Below, in pieces: positions 47,905 to 58,642 of a DNA stretch of 64,000 nt. A model generated the notes under the pieces. The model had not been told where the DNA came from. It saw only the letters and a list, made by a program, of their open reading frames with translations, and did not search any database. Source of the DNA: Anodontia alba (Eukaryota > Mollusca > Bivalvia > Lucinida > Lucinidae); contig OZ024827.1 of assembly GCA_964016985.1 (NCBI GenBank), positions 59,354,181 to 59,418,180 on the forward strand, written 5' to 3'. Position 1 is the first letter of the stretch, and each line of letters begins with the position of its first letter. The translations under genes and the position numbers were made by a program.

Positions 47905-48500
47905 AAAAAAGTAAGAGAAAAGTCCTGGGAGTGCCACAATCACAAGCCGCAGCCCGTCCCAGACACCAAGAGGAAGAGGAAACAGACAACACCAAACAAG
48001 CGCAAATCGAACAAACGTACGAAAAGCACTAAGATTAGCTCAATATTCCCCAATGCTAAAAGGACTGAAAAACACAAGAACAAAATAACACAAGGCAATA
48101 TTTAAAACAAATCGCCTCGTAGAATAAAGCACAAAGCAACAAAGAGTAAGACTAACACCGGGACCACCGCCTTAGATCGGCCAGTAAAATAAACCACCGG
48201 TGTGTGTGTGGGGCAGGGGTGGGGGGGGGGGGTAAATCACTTTTTACAGCCGACTAACTTCACCCTGGGTCCCGTCGCCACTCTAATCACAACTAGTAAA
48301 ACAGAAAGCAAAATGCGCAGCTGTTGAAGGTGACCGAACTTCTAGCATCACAACACAACTAGTAAAACTGAAAGCAAAGTGGGCAGCGTTTGAAGACGGT
48401 GACCACAATGCTAGCATCACAACACATAAAAAACAGAAAGCAATGCGGGAACCAAAAAGCTACAAAGAGTACCAGGACCACCACCTTAGAACGGTCAGTA
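47905..48500 (-). repeat. Copy 2 of the 5.9-kb repeat, inserted in the LINE
   Basis: The plus strand reads AAGAGAAAAGTCCTGGGAGT to CACCGGGACCACCGCCTTAG (about 47912-48176), then a GT/G-rich stretch, then TAACTTCACCCTGGGTCCCG. Downstream, two to three copies of a roughly 66-bp unit (TAGCATCACAACACAACTAG) occur at 48288-48445. A third partial copy of the main repeat (ACCACCACCTTAGAACGGTC) lies near 48478. The insertion accounts for the excess distance between LINE motifs. Confidence 0.65.
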
Positions 48501-48696
48501 ATACAGAAATACATAAAAATTCGGTTTGTATAAACTCAACTCAGTCAATCCATCAGAGCGAAAACATAAAAATCAAATTAATCACTACGATAAACAAAGA
48601 CGAGCACTCATGGCTAATTCTATTGTATGCCAGAGTAAATGAAAACCAATAGTTGAACCACGGCGGGCCAAGCCAAAGACATATCGTCAAGCCCCA

Positions 48697-49053
48697 ACCT
48701 ACTGGATAAAGTTTTACGAAGAAGCTGTCATTGAGTCTGAGGCCCAGCATATAACAAGGTCGCCACCTTTTCACCATCTTTAATGATTCCTAAGTTTAAC
48801 GCAGATTTTTCTGGACACCAGGTCATTGGGTCGTTTGTGAAAAGTTTGAACAGAGTGGGCGACAAATTGCATCCTTGCTTTAGACCCCAGTCTGCAGGGA
48901 ACCGTAACGTAACCATTTAATCTTACACGGCAATCAACATCTTAGTAAATGAATAGTAATGCTTGAAATATATTCCAACCTAAACCCAATTAGTTTAATT
49001 TTGTAAATAATGGAGGCCTTTTTATGCTTTCATGCGCCTTTTTAAAGTCAAAA
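48697..49053 (-). pseudogene. LINE reverse-transcriptase core fragment
   Basis: Minus-strand translation gives FKKAHESIKRPPLF near 49050, then a stop, then NGYVTLRFPADWGLKQGCNL and SPTLFKLFTNDP. This is recognisable as the palm/fingers part of a non-LTR RT, where the family norm is FKKAFDSV, then GxxQGxxLSPxLFxxxxNDL. The segment ends with VATLLYAG, where YADD would be expected. The two catalytic aspartates are therefore gone through mutation or a small deletion. Several stops lie between the motifs. The upstream half of the first motif (NFYFVDF) continues on the other side of the SINE at about 49374-49430, so the SINE inserted inside the FVDFKKA coding sequence. Confidence 0.85.
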
Positions 49054-49372
49054 GCCGGCCTTGGTGGCTCAGTCGGATGCGTGTCCGACTGGTGATCAGG
49101 AGGTTGCGGGTTCGAGCCCCGCCGGATCCGACAACATCTCTTGTGGAGATTGATCATGAAATATTTTCTGCGGTCATTGTCTCCTTTCCGCTGATTCAAG
49201 AAGGACAGTTGTCAGTTTCTGACGAAAGAATGTGCACAAGTACTGATTAACCGCTTAGAGGACTAAGCCTGTCCAGGAACAAAGTGTAGTAAAGTAAACT
49301 GACCGTGCTCGACATGACCCTAATGGGTTGACTAAGCCGTAAAACCTCAACACAAACCAAACCAAAAGTCGA
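49053..49372 (+). mobile_element. tRNA-derived SINE inserted in LINE RT sequence
   Basis: The 5' part is tRNA-like. A-box-type TGGCTCAGTCGG lies at about 49064-49075 and B-box-type GGGTTCGAGCCCC at about 49108-49120, the two polymerase III promoter boxes. A roughly 230-bp tRNA-unrelated body follows and ends in AACC/AAAC-rich sequence near 49365. The insertion point is inside a LINE coding motif, and GACTTT-like sequence (minus strand) occurs on both sides, consistent with a short target-site duplication. The body resembles conserved central domains of animal SINE superfamilies, but I cannot name the family without a database search. Confidence 0.75.
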
Positions 49373-49499
49373 CAAAGTAAAAGTTGATTTTCTTTTCTGT
49401 TTCCGTTTTAGCGGTATCATACCTGACTAACACTTAGCACTCTGTGTAAAATTTTCAGGAGACGACATATTGAAATAGTTTTCTTACTTTTCCCTTCCC

Positions 49500-49576
49500 A
49501 GAAAACAGGATTTGACATTTCATGCAAATTGTCTCCAATGGAGACAACTTGCATAAAATGTCAAATCCTGTTTTCT
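49500..49576. repeat. Hairpin with 37-bp arms, core of a larger palindrome
   Basis: AGAAAACAGGATTTGACATT (49500) pairs with AATGTCAAATCCTGTTTTCT (to 49576). Arms are 37 bp with two mismatches and a 3-base loop (49537-49539). Imperfect pairing extends to about 49460-49615 (GACGACATATTG / AATTTGTCGTCTGC). A half-copy lies at 2215-2310. It is probably a MITE remnant. Confidence 0.8.
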
Positions 49577-49749
49577 AAATAAAGTAAAATAAAATATCAA
49601 TTTGTCGTCTGCTGATTTAGTCCAGGATAGGTAAAGGTTAAGGCCGAGACAATTACACCAGCTGCATATTTGCTAAATCAGATGTTTATTTAGATAATAC
49701 ATACCGGCCATCCGTGAAAATACTAAATGCTTTATAAACCCATAAATCT

Positions 49750-50277
49750 TTAAAGGGGAACGTAATATACCTCGTAAGTAGTAAGTTTATCTTGGAGTAA
49801 AGTGCTTAACAAGCCATTTACTTTGATGCAGGAATTTTCAAAATCGGCCTAGAAATAAGGAAGTTATGATGGTTTGAATATATATTTAAAATGGTTGTCA
49901 TGGATGCCGCCATATTGTAGGCTTCGTGACGTCACACAGCCCAAATAAAATATGCAAAACCAAATTATAGAGGGTTTTTAAGAATAATTTTGCTACAGAT
50001 TTTTTATAATCTTTAAATTCTAGTGACAAATAATCATTTTAATCAAAATAAACCAACTTTATGAGAATAACTAACTTTCTAAAACGAATTTTAATTTTTA
50101 TGAAACCGCATTAAATATTCAAAATGGCGGCGCCCATTCCACCAATATTAAAATATTCAATTGTCTGTAACTTACTTAATTTCCCACCGATTTTGATCAA
50201 ATTTGTGTCAAAATTCATTGTTTATAAAGTTCTTTACTTTAAAGCACAATACATTTTAAGGTTGCGTTCCCCTTTAA
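49750..50277. mobile_element. TTAA-flanked MITE, 528 bp
   Basis: The left end reads TTAA-AGGGGAACG (49750-49762) and the right end CGTTCCCCT-TTAA (50265-50277), symmetrical about a TTAA target duplication as in piggyBac-type MITEs. Weaker inverted similarity continues inward for about 180 bp, including GCCGCCAT-type blocks near 49908 and 50123 in inverse orientation. There is no coding sequence. It lies immediately left of the 50.3-kb SINE. Confidence 0.75.
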
Positions 50278-50301
50278 TGTTGAGCATGTTAACATTCAAT
50301 A

Positions 50302-50603
50302 TGCCGTGGACTGGGTGGCCTAGTGGTTAGTGCACTCGACTTTCATACGGGATATCGTGGGTTCGAATCCCGCTGGGGTCGAGATAATTTTTAGACCATT
50401 AGTACGCCTAGCTCATACTCGACGTGCCCTGGGTTGAGTATAAAGTGGACAGGGTGGCGCTTGGTGACAGACAGCGGCACCAAGTGTGCATGGGTGATCC
50501 ATGAAAGCAAGGCTGTACAAATACATGTACACATAACAATCGCCGCTGCCTCCATGTGCCTCGGATGCCTGGTAGCGTTAAAAATCCGCACAACAACAAC
50601 AAC
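50302..50603 (+). mobile_element. tRNA-derived SINE with 11-bp target duplication
   Basis: It begins with a tRNA-like head: A-box TGGCCTAGTGGTTAGTG at about 50316-50332 and B-box GGGTTCGAATCCC at about 50361-50373. The tRNA-unrelated body continues to a short (AAC)n tail at about 50590-50606. The sequence AACATTCAATA is found on both sides (50291-50301 and 50604-50614). The first bases of the right copy merge with the AAC tail, so the true duplication may be 8-11 bp. A clean duplication implies a fairly recent insertion. A strongly diverged relative is at 42530-42790. Confidence 0.85.
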
Positions 50604-50619
50604 AACATTCAATAATCAG

Positions 50620-51158
50620 TATTCCATTCATTTAGAGAGAATGTTGACTGGAAAGTCCAATCAAAATGACAATAACATTTATGTGTGTACAAATATCTTA
50701 AAAAATAACGGTTTCAGAGTTTCTGTGCAGTGATACAGTTAGGCGTTACCCAACCTGGAGCTTAATCAATAGGAAGTCACCCTCGTTCCGTCCTGACCGC
50801 TTTCGAGCGTAACAGCTTTTACAGTCGATTGTTGATATATGTTCTTAAACCCATATTCTTCCATTGTCTTTTGGCAGTTTGTGAGAGCTACGTTTCATAA
50901 CTGCAGTCTTCTATTGGCATTTACAGTTTTATTCTAAACTCTCAGCTATTATGTTCAGCAGACAGGTACTAAACATTACTCAATCTCAACCAAATACTCT
51001 CCACGAAAACCTACTTTCCTGGCCAGGACCCCGACTTTGTTTCCTATGTGCTCTGCCCAGGATAATTGAAATTATCTTTCCTCTAAGCAGTACATGTTTG
51101 CACACATGCGTGAGTGACTGTTTCATTCAAGTAAGTAAATGTTGTAGTAATGTTGTGT

Positions 51159-51234
<76 letters not shown>

Positions 51235-53130
51235 TTTGGTTTTGTATGGTCATTCATCCTCATCAAAAGTGGAACATTCTACAAGGTGCGATAGACATAT
51301 TGCGTTCTTTAAAACGTCTGAAAGACTTATAGTGGTTGAATAACTTGCTTACATAAATAGCAAGAATAGTACAGTTCCAGACCGAAGATCATTGTTCTTT
51401 AATACCCCATAGCTAGCCAACATATTACGATATTACGTGAACAATTAATACTGTTTACCAACTTGCTGACTGACATCTTAGAATTTGAATTATACAGCAA
51501 GAACAAGTCTCGATTATACTTTTTTTTTAAAACGTTTAAGAACAATGACCTCTTTTCTGAAGAGGTTTAACATGAAAGGAGTTGCAGTTTGAGCCTAATC
51601 TATTTCTCACTGTGGTCTTAGGTGGGCTAGTATTTAATATCAGTAATATACGGCCCCGTTCAGAAGTAAAAAAGCTCACGGGATTTCCATTGCACGTGAA
51701 AGTTCATTTAATACCACAGACAACAAAGAATTTTTAAACCCATCTGTCAAATATATCTTAATATCGAAACTAATATAAGCTGAACAATCAAATATTTATT
51801 TTCATATAATTGCTAATTTTGCTCTCCGCAGACTTTAATTTCATTTAATAATCGAGCACACAATGGTAAAAAGCAGTTGAAAATTGAATAAATTTATCGT
51901 TCCCCTATATTATTAAAACTAGACGGATTATATTTACTTCTCTATTCATAAAACAGTAAGTGGTAACAATTGGGGCTGCCACTTTGAATTTCACCCACAT
52001 TAGCACCGCATCACTCGCAAAGGGCGATTAACCGGTACGCCAACAACGAACAGCAAACGCTCACGTCACAATGTTCACTTGCCATGCCTTATCAAGTTCG
52101 TTTTTTTTTCTCCAGTTGTTTTCTCCAGTGAACAAGGATTCCCTAAAAGAAAACGGAACACGCCGAATGGTCAGAACCTTCGCTCCTCGTAACTTCTCCT
52201 TTAGATGGACGCGGCACTTTTGAAATATAATTCCAACCCCAAGGTGCAGAAACTCACGGTTTTACATATGCGATCAGTAAAGATTTGTAGTATAATTATT
52301 ATATATGATTTATGATACAGATTTCTAAAAAAGTTTACAAGATACAGATTTCCACTGTGTAATAAGAAAAATAAATACCTGGACCAGATTCTGTATATGA
52401 AGGTTGGGTCGAATTCAAGCTGTCCGCATATGTGATATTCGCTGAAGGGAAAATGGCAGTGTGACACAGCTGGCACAAAGATTTTACTATATGTCAACTT
52501 AGTTTTCTCTTTTGCAGATCGTATCGGTGTTAAGTTGCTCTTAAGAAATAAAAAGACTGTTGGTCGGAAAGAGTTCATATTTATACAAACCAATTAAAAG
52601 CGTAGGTTCGCTTATGCTATTAACTCATTTTAGTCTGGCGGCTCATTGACAAACAGTGGAGACACAGAATGCGGCGTCTGATTCGGGTCTCTGCTGTTTG
52701 AAAACAGTTCTATATACAGTATGTGTGTGTGTGCGTGCGTGCATGTGTGTGTGTGTGTGTTAAAATCTTTTCGACAAAAGCCAAAGTAATCTTCTGTGAT
52801 TCGTGTTTGCCCTATCTGCCCTATCTGTTGATGTGTCGATGAGTGCCAACAAGTGAAGAGCCAGAACAGACACCGTGTTTTGATCTGGGTATATACTCTT
52901 TGCTCAGGCCTGCTTATCAAAATACAAATTTGAATCAGTACGGTATTTTTTAAGATATTACTGTACTGGTGTTAGAGCAGGTTCATTGTATTAGTTGTTA
53001 CCGTGTCTTAAATATGTTGGATGAGTGGTAAACAAGGAAGTTAAGATCCTTGGTCAGACATTGCGTTCTTGATCGTCTTATCTTGCTCTATACTGTTTGA
53101 TTAGTATTATCTGTCCGAATTTAGCCGGTG
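50620..53130. other. No recognisable gene (about 2.5 kb)
   Basis: AT-rich sequence with the (AT)n at 51.16 kb and a degenerate CAAACAGTG hairpin copy at 52630-52705. The 130-codon frame at 52201-52593 (minus) has no similarity I recognise. Confidence 0.45.
51162..51231. repeat. (AT)n microsatellite
   Basis: About 70 bp of alternating AT in otherwise unremarkable sequence. The Ile/Tyr-rich frame at 50951-51343 is produced by it. Confidence 0.95.
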
Positions 53131-53131
53131 C

Positions 53132-53160
<29 letters not shown>

Positions 53161-53162
<2 letters not shown>

Positions 53163-53720
53163 GTATACAGCCTCGCAAACTACATAGCTGCATATGAAGA
53201 GACTTAATTAAACCTAGTCTCCGATTTTCATTTTTTATGTGTTCTGGTGGGGGGGGGGGGGGGGGGGGGGGGAGCGTATACAGCCTCGCAAACTACATAG
53301 CTGCATATGAAGAGACTTAATTAAACCTAGTCTCCGATTTTCATTTTTTATGTGTTCTTTCTTTCCTAAGGCAACCTTTTGGATTTTATTTTTTCTGAAC
53401 TGCAGCTGATGTAAGTGCCATGTGGCGGCCGTTAAACGTCTCCCCGTACTTCACCATAATGCAGTTTATATATTTATTTTTATTTCCTTTGGGATCATTG
53501 AGCCTATGCTTGTTACTTTGAAAATCGAATACAGCTTATGGCGGTGCTGGGTGAGGGGGTTTGGAGGGGCGGGGGGGGGGGGGGGGCGGAGGGCGTATGC
53601 AGCCTCGCAAACTATATAGCTGCATATGAAGAAACTATATAAAATCGGGTCTCTGAATTTCGGTCTTTTATGTGTTCTTTCTTTCCTAAGGCAACCTTTT
53701 AGATTTTTTTATATTAATGC
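53161..53720 (+). repeat. Two-block interspersed repeat, tandem copies with G-runs
   Basis: The L block, GCGTATACAGCCTCGCAAAC to TGTGTTCTTTCTTTCC, appears at 53161-53245, 53274-53392 and 53592-53700. The R block (GCCATGTGGCGGCCGTTAAA, then CGTCTCCCCGTACTTCACC) lies at about 53403-53455. The first two L copies are identical over 85 bp and each follows a G homopolymer (28 G at 53134-53161; 24 G at 53249-53272). Inside L, AGAGACTTAATTAAAC/TAGTCTC is a small hairpin. R followed by L, as at 53397-53718, matches in reverse the block at 17113-17370, so this is one mobile family of unknown class. Confidence 0.7.
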
Positions 53721-53998
53721 TGTTCAGGAATATACGCCGTCCTTTTATCTTAATTTGTCGGCACCAAATAAATAATCTGAAGCTAAATCGAGTCAATCAG
53801 AAGCCAATTAGTTACCTCTTTCTTTTCAGCATCGGAAGTGCAGACGTGACTTTTGATATTACAGAATGTATTACCGATCTTTTCTGCTTTTCTATTTTAA
53901 TCTCTGGTTAATTCAGCAGACGACAAATAGACAAATTCCCAGTATACTATAAATGATCAGTTTTTCTGTGCATGCCAATCTAAATACGGATTCACAGC

Positions 53999-54243
53999 CT
54001 GGGCCCAGTTGTTCAAAACTAACGATATCGTTAGTTAAAGATTCGTTAAAATTTACATCAAGTGATACGCAAATATACTGAAATTTTTTGCTGAAAAAAT
54101 GTGAGTAGCTTTTGCAGTGCAAAAGCTACTCACATTTTTTCAGCAAAAAATATCAGAATATTGTATATTGAATGCACTAAAACAGTTAACGAAATAACCC
54201 TTAACGAGCTCGTTAAGCTAACGACGCTTTGAACAACTGGGCC
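53999..54243. mobile_element. MITE with GGGCCCAGTTGTTCAAA TIRs and giant central hairpin
   Basis: GGGCCCAGTTGTTCAAA at the left end and TTTGAACAACTGGGCCC at the right end (to 54243) are exact inverted repeats. The centre is a perfect 34-bp-arm palindrome (54083-54116 / 54118-54151) with a single-base spacer, extending imperfectly further out. AACGATATCGTTAG and TTAACGAGCTCGTTAAG blocks add sub-terminal palindromes. No clear target duplication was identified, so the superfamily is undecided. Confidence 0.75.
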
Positions 54244-54778
54244 CTGGTCAGTGTTTTTAGCAGATGTGAAAAGGTGAATGGATACACTTGGTAGGACAAC
54301 TTTTGTTTGCTTTCCTGCACAACATCTTCCTTCCGAAAACTGGTTCATTCTAAAAGGAGTGAGAGGGACCAAATTCTTTCCGTTTAGAATAGACTCCTTT
54401 ACATGAGGAAATAAAACAATTTTGACCGTTGTGACCCTTGAAAGTGTATCAGTTCCCCTTAATAACCTTTAAGTATGGCGTGGCTCAGTTAACCTATCAG
54501 CAGCCATGCGCTTTTAACATAAACGAGTCTTCAGACTACATTTCAAACTGACAAACTCTTAAGGGATTATCGCCTTTCTAAAATGGGCGTGGAATGGTAA
54601 AATTGATCAGACTGAGTTTTCAAAGAATTGAAGCTTTATTATATATTTTATAAATCAATTAAACTCTAGTACTGAAAAAATAATAATAAATATAGATTAT
54701 AATGAAAATTTGCAATGTCATGGGTTTTCGTGATTACCATTTTCTGAAGCTATTTTAAAGTCTCGCTTTAGTGTTGTC

Positions 54779-56808
54779 AGCTCACCTGAGCACAAGGTGA
54801 GCTATTGTGGTCAATCAATTTCCGTCGTGCGTCGTACAAATGTGTATCGTTCGGCGTCAACGATTTGTTTTAAAAGCCTACTCCTCCTACTACCCTGGGC
54901 TAATTGACTCGAAACTTGGTAGGAAACATTGGGGTGACTTGTAGATCAAAAAATGCTAAAAATCGTTATGATCGAAAATCCAAAATGGCTGTCATGACCG
55001 CCATCTTGAAAATCTATTTTGCGCTTCTTCTCCTGAACCGAATCGGCATCAACAATTTGCTTTAAAAGCCTACTCCTCCTACTACGTACCCTGGGCTAAT
55101 TGACTCGAAACTTGGTAGGCAACATTGAGGGACTTGTAGATCAAAATATGCTAAAAATCGTTTTGATCGGAAATCCAAAATGGCTGCCATGACCGCCAGC
55201 TTGAAAATCTTTATTGCGCGTCTTCTCCGGAACCGAAAGACCGAATGACTCGAAACTTTGTCGAGAGTATCGGGGCAACTTGCAAATCAAAAATAGCTAA
55301 AATTGTTTCGATCGTAAATCCAAACTGGCCGCCATTGCGGCCATCTTGTAAATCTGTTTTGCACTTCTTCTCCTGAAGCGGAAGGTCAGCTGACTCGAAA
55401 CTTTGTAGGATATATTTGGGCAGCTTGTAAATCAAAATTAGCTAAAATTGTTCCGATTAGAACTCCAAAATGGTGGCAATCTTGCAAATCGATTTTGCCC
55501 TTCGTCCCTTGAACCGAAAGGCCAATTGACTTGAAACTTTGTAGGAAGTATCGGGGCACTTGCAAATCAAAAATAGCTAAAATTATTCTGGTCGGTCCAT
55601 AGCCGCCATCTTGAAAATCTGTTTTGCGCTTCTTCTTCTGAACCGAAAAGTCGATAGACTCGGCATTTGATAGATAGTATCGGGGCAACTTGAAGATTAC
55701 AAATAGCTCAAATAGTTCCGATCTGATTATCCGCCATAGTGGCCAGCTTGAAAATCTATTTTGCCCTTCGTCTCATGAACCGAAAGCTAGGAGACTTTAG
55801 GTAGGAAGTATCATGGTAACTTTCAGATAAAAAATAGCTAAAATCGTTTTGATAAGAACCGGCCATCTTTAAAATCTACTTTGAACTTCTTTTCCTGAAA
55901 CGAAAGGTCAGTCGACTCGAGCCATGTTAGGAAGTATAAGTCGTTCGGCTCGAAAATCCAAGATAACCGCTATGGCCGCCATCTTGAAAATCTAATTTGC
56001 TCTTCTTCTCCTGAACTTGGTAGGAAGTATCGGGAGTAACTTGTAGATTAAAAATAAAATCGTTCCGGTCAGAAATCCAAAAGTGCCGCCATCTTGAAAA
56101 TCTATTTTGCGCTTCTTCTGCTGCACTGAAAGGCCAATTGACTCAAAACTAAACAGGAAGTATAGGGGCAATTTGTAGATCAAAAATAGCTAAAATCTTT
56201 CCGATCGGAACCCCAAGTTGGCCGCCACAGCTGCCATATTGAAAATCTATATTGAACGTCTTCTCTTGAACTGAGAGACCAATAGAAAATAGCTAAATTT
56301 TTTCCGATTGAAAATCCAAGATGGCCGCCATGGCCGCCTATTTGAAAATCTATTTTGACTTTCTTCTCCTGCACCCAAATGCCAATCGACTTGAAACTTG
56401 GTAGGAAGTATCTGGGTGACTTGTAGATAAAAAATATCTAAAATTGAACTGATCAGCCATAGTCGCCATCTTAAAAATCTATTTTGAATTTCCTCTACTG
56501 AACGGAAAGGCCAACTGACTCCAAACTTAACAGGAAGTATTGGGTGACAAGATGGTCGCACTAGCAGCCGGGTTGAAAATCTGTTTTGAACTTTTTCTCC
56601 AGAACCAAAAGGCCAATTGATTCGAAACTTCATTGAAGTAACGAGGTGACTTGTAGATCAAAAGTAGCTAAAATAGTTCTGATTGGAAATCCAAGATGAC
56701 CACTACCTTGAAAATCTATATTGAACTTTGAGCTGAATGGCCAATTGACTCGAAACTTGTCTGGTTATCAGGCGAGCGATACAGGGTCATCTTGGCCCTC
56801 TTGTTTAT
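54779..56808 (-). mobile_element. 2-kb tandem repeat element headed by AGCTCACCT hairpin
   Basis: The hairpin AGCTCACCT-GAGCACA-AGGTGAGCT (about 54780-54804) is followed by a GTCGTGCGTCGTAC stretch. About 14 degenerate units follow, each with GACTCGAAACTTgGTAGGAA, AAATAGCTAAAATcG and ATGGCCGCCATCTTGAAAAT. It ends at GGTCATCTTGGCCCTCTTGT (about 56808). Unit spacing varies from about 100 to 190 bp. Many short minus-strand frames (for example 56247-56633) are translations of this repeat. The hairpin matches the terminus of the 6.47-7.48-kb element in the opposite orientation. Confidence 0.7.
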
Positions 56809-57096
56809 ATTTTCTGATCATTTGGATTATTGAGCTCATTTGGATAAATGTTTTAAATAGATTATCGTTCAAACAGGGGTTACATACAGGAAGACTGAGC
56901 AGTGCTGTATGCTGTATTACTGTTCATAAACAAACCCAATAAGACTGAGACCGCTACTTTCGTTTATCTCTTGTGTTATTTGCTTTTGGATGACCTCTCT
57001 TTTAAGAACTTATTTATCTTCATTACAGCTGCATAAGAAATAAACCCGTACTTTCTTTCATGTAATTTAAATATCTGGGCGTTTTTAAAACATCTA

Positions 57097-57416
57097 ATTA
57101 ACGTCGATGCAACGTCGTGACGTTCTATCGACGTCGTGACGTTTATACATAGAGGATATTTACTCTTTTGCTGTGAATACCATAAATATTGTCATCGAGT
57201 GAAATGAAAACATCAGTATTTTGAAAAAAAATTGAATGTTTTCATTACACGAGATGAAAATTTTATAGTATTCACTGAAAAAGAGTAAATTTTCTTTTTA
57301 TTTTATTGTTTACACGCCAATGCGCGTTTCTGATGTCATAACTAACGTCACCAAACAAAAACATGAACGTCATGGCATCGACGTTCAGTGCTTAAATTGT
57401 GAAACGCTGGAGAGAC

Positions 57417-57459
<43 letters not shown>

Positions 57460-57809
57460 GACAAATCAAAATAAACATGATACCAAAATGTTCCTTACTT
57501 TCTAACTAAGAAAATGCATACCAACACTTAATAGTTTAGTTCAGAAACAAAGAAGGTAGAGGTGTTCAAAAATCTGAAGTGGAGGTAACATCCACTTCTG
57601 AAACAATGAAGAAGACCGAAGTCGTCCAAAGCGAGGAGTGAAAATATAAATCGTATCAGTCACTAGTGAAATGATACGATATCAATTCACTCGTGATTGA
57701 TACCACTTTTATTTTCATCAGATATACACTGATTTCACCGCTAACAATAAAATAAAACATCGAATTAACGTCGTTAAAAACGTCGTGAAGACTTTACATC
57801 GACGTTAAT
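57097..57809. mobile_element. 713-bp element with 13-bp TIRs and internal palindromes
   Basis: ATTAACGTCGATG (57097-57109) is exactly complemented by CATCGACGTTAAT (57797-57809). ACGTCGTGACG-type repeats near both ends resemble the interior of the CCCAGCAGGCA MITEs, suggesting kinship. Inside are two large imperfect inverted repeats (about 57149-57298 and about 57625-57750) and a 40-base poly(A) tract (57418-57457). No coding sequence is present. Confidence 0.6.
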
Positions 57810-58555
57810 GCCACATTGTATAAATGTATATAAGGTATAAGCGGATAGTGATTGAGAATGCAACTACGGTGGAGTATTCATCCAGTTACTGAATGTGGAG
57901 ATGAAATAAATAGCAGACAGTCTTAGTAATCATGTTAAATTAACTGTTGACAGATTACACTCTTAGATACTGCAGAATAATATGTACCTGCAGGTTTTTT
58001 TTTTTTTTTTTTCTTCAAAAACGCTATCATTGCTTCGGATAAATGTTCACATGAAACCCATCATTAAAATTAATGTGAATGAAAGGGCATTTACTTGGTG
58101 CTACGGAAAAGAAGCTGAATGGATGGCAGACTAAGTACAAACAGACATAGAATTATGTAATCTGCAACACTATTTGCATTTGATGCGACTCTGACATGAA
58201 TAAACCCTATTTATGACGGTAATTTTATTTCAATTCCGTGGGGAATATAGATACACAGATGTATAAAACATTTGTATCTCTGTTATTAAAGCGAGTGCAG
58301 GTACGCCTACGAGTGTTCTTTCTTAAGATATTGCATAAAAGAGATTAATCTTGGATTTTGCCTAAGTCAGATGTTTGTCTAAAATGCATACTCACCTCGT
58401 CCGACGGTTCACCTTTTATAGCACCGTAGTAACAGAATCGAACCGTTGCGCAAATATCGGGATTACGAGCGTGTAAAGGTCAATTAAATGTACGTTGGCC
58501 TGTAGTAAGCAAACACCACTGTATTACTTTCCCTGTGGTGATTGCCTAACACAGG

Positions 58556-58560
<5 letters not shown>
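57810..58560. other. No recognisable gene
   Basis: AT-rich sequence with a T-run near 57994-58012. Nothing coding. Confidence 0.5.

Positions 58561-58637
<77 letters not shown>
58561..58637. repeat. (TA)n microsatellite
   Basis: About 77 bp of uninterrupted alternating TA, the longest in the window. Confidence 0.95.

Positions 58638-58642
<5 letters not shown>

Larger units (their letters stand above)
46905..49430 (-). pseudogene. Decayed non-LTR retrotransposon (LINE) ORF2, interrupted by two insertions
   Basis: Reading the minus strand from about 49430 down to 46905, conceptual translation gives pieces in the order expected for a LINE reverse transcriptase ORF. First comes an RT motif resembling NFYFVDF / KKAHES (around 49390 and 49050), then GLKQGCNLSPTLF (about 48880-48840), then LLYA just before 48706. 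Next is a post-RT block with SYGAAIWG (about 47570), and finally VVPLRHETGRY (about 47020). The order, spacing and motifs match jockey/L2/CR1-like ORF2 proteins in general. I cannot assign a clade, and no endonuclease domain is visible. The frame is broken by stops and frameshifts, and the canonical YADD catalytic pair is lost (YAGP is read). A tRNA-type SINE splits it at about 49053-49370 and a copy of another repeat at about 47900-48440. The 3' side is cut at about 46900 by a plus-strand element ending in poly(A). It is a fossil with no coding capacity. Confidence 0.85.

Noticed and set aside
49064..49125. Functional tRNA gene
   Set aside because: The tRNA-like head continues into a SINE body with an AAC-rich tail and sits inside a LINE coding region.
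54779..56808. Series of related minus-strand ORFs as a gene family
   Set aside because: They are frame translations of successive units of the same degenerate tandem repeat.
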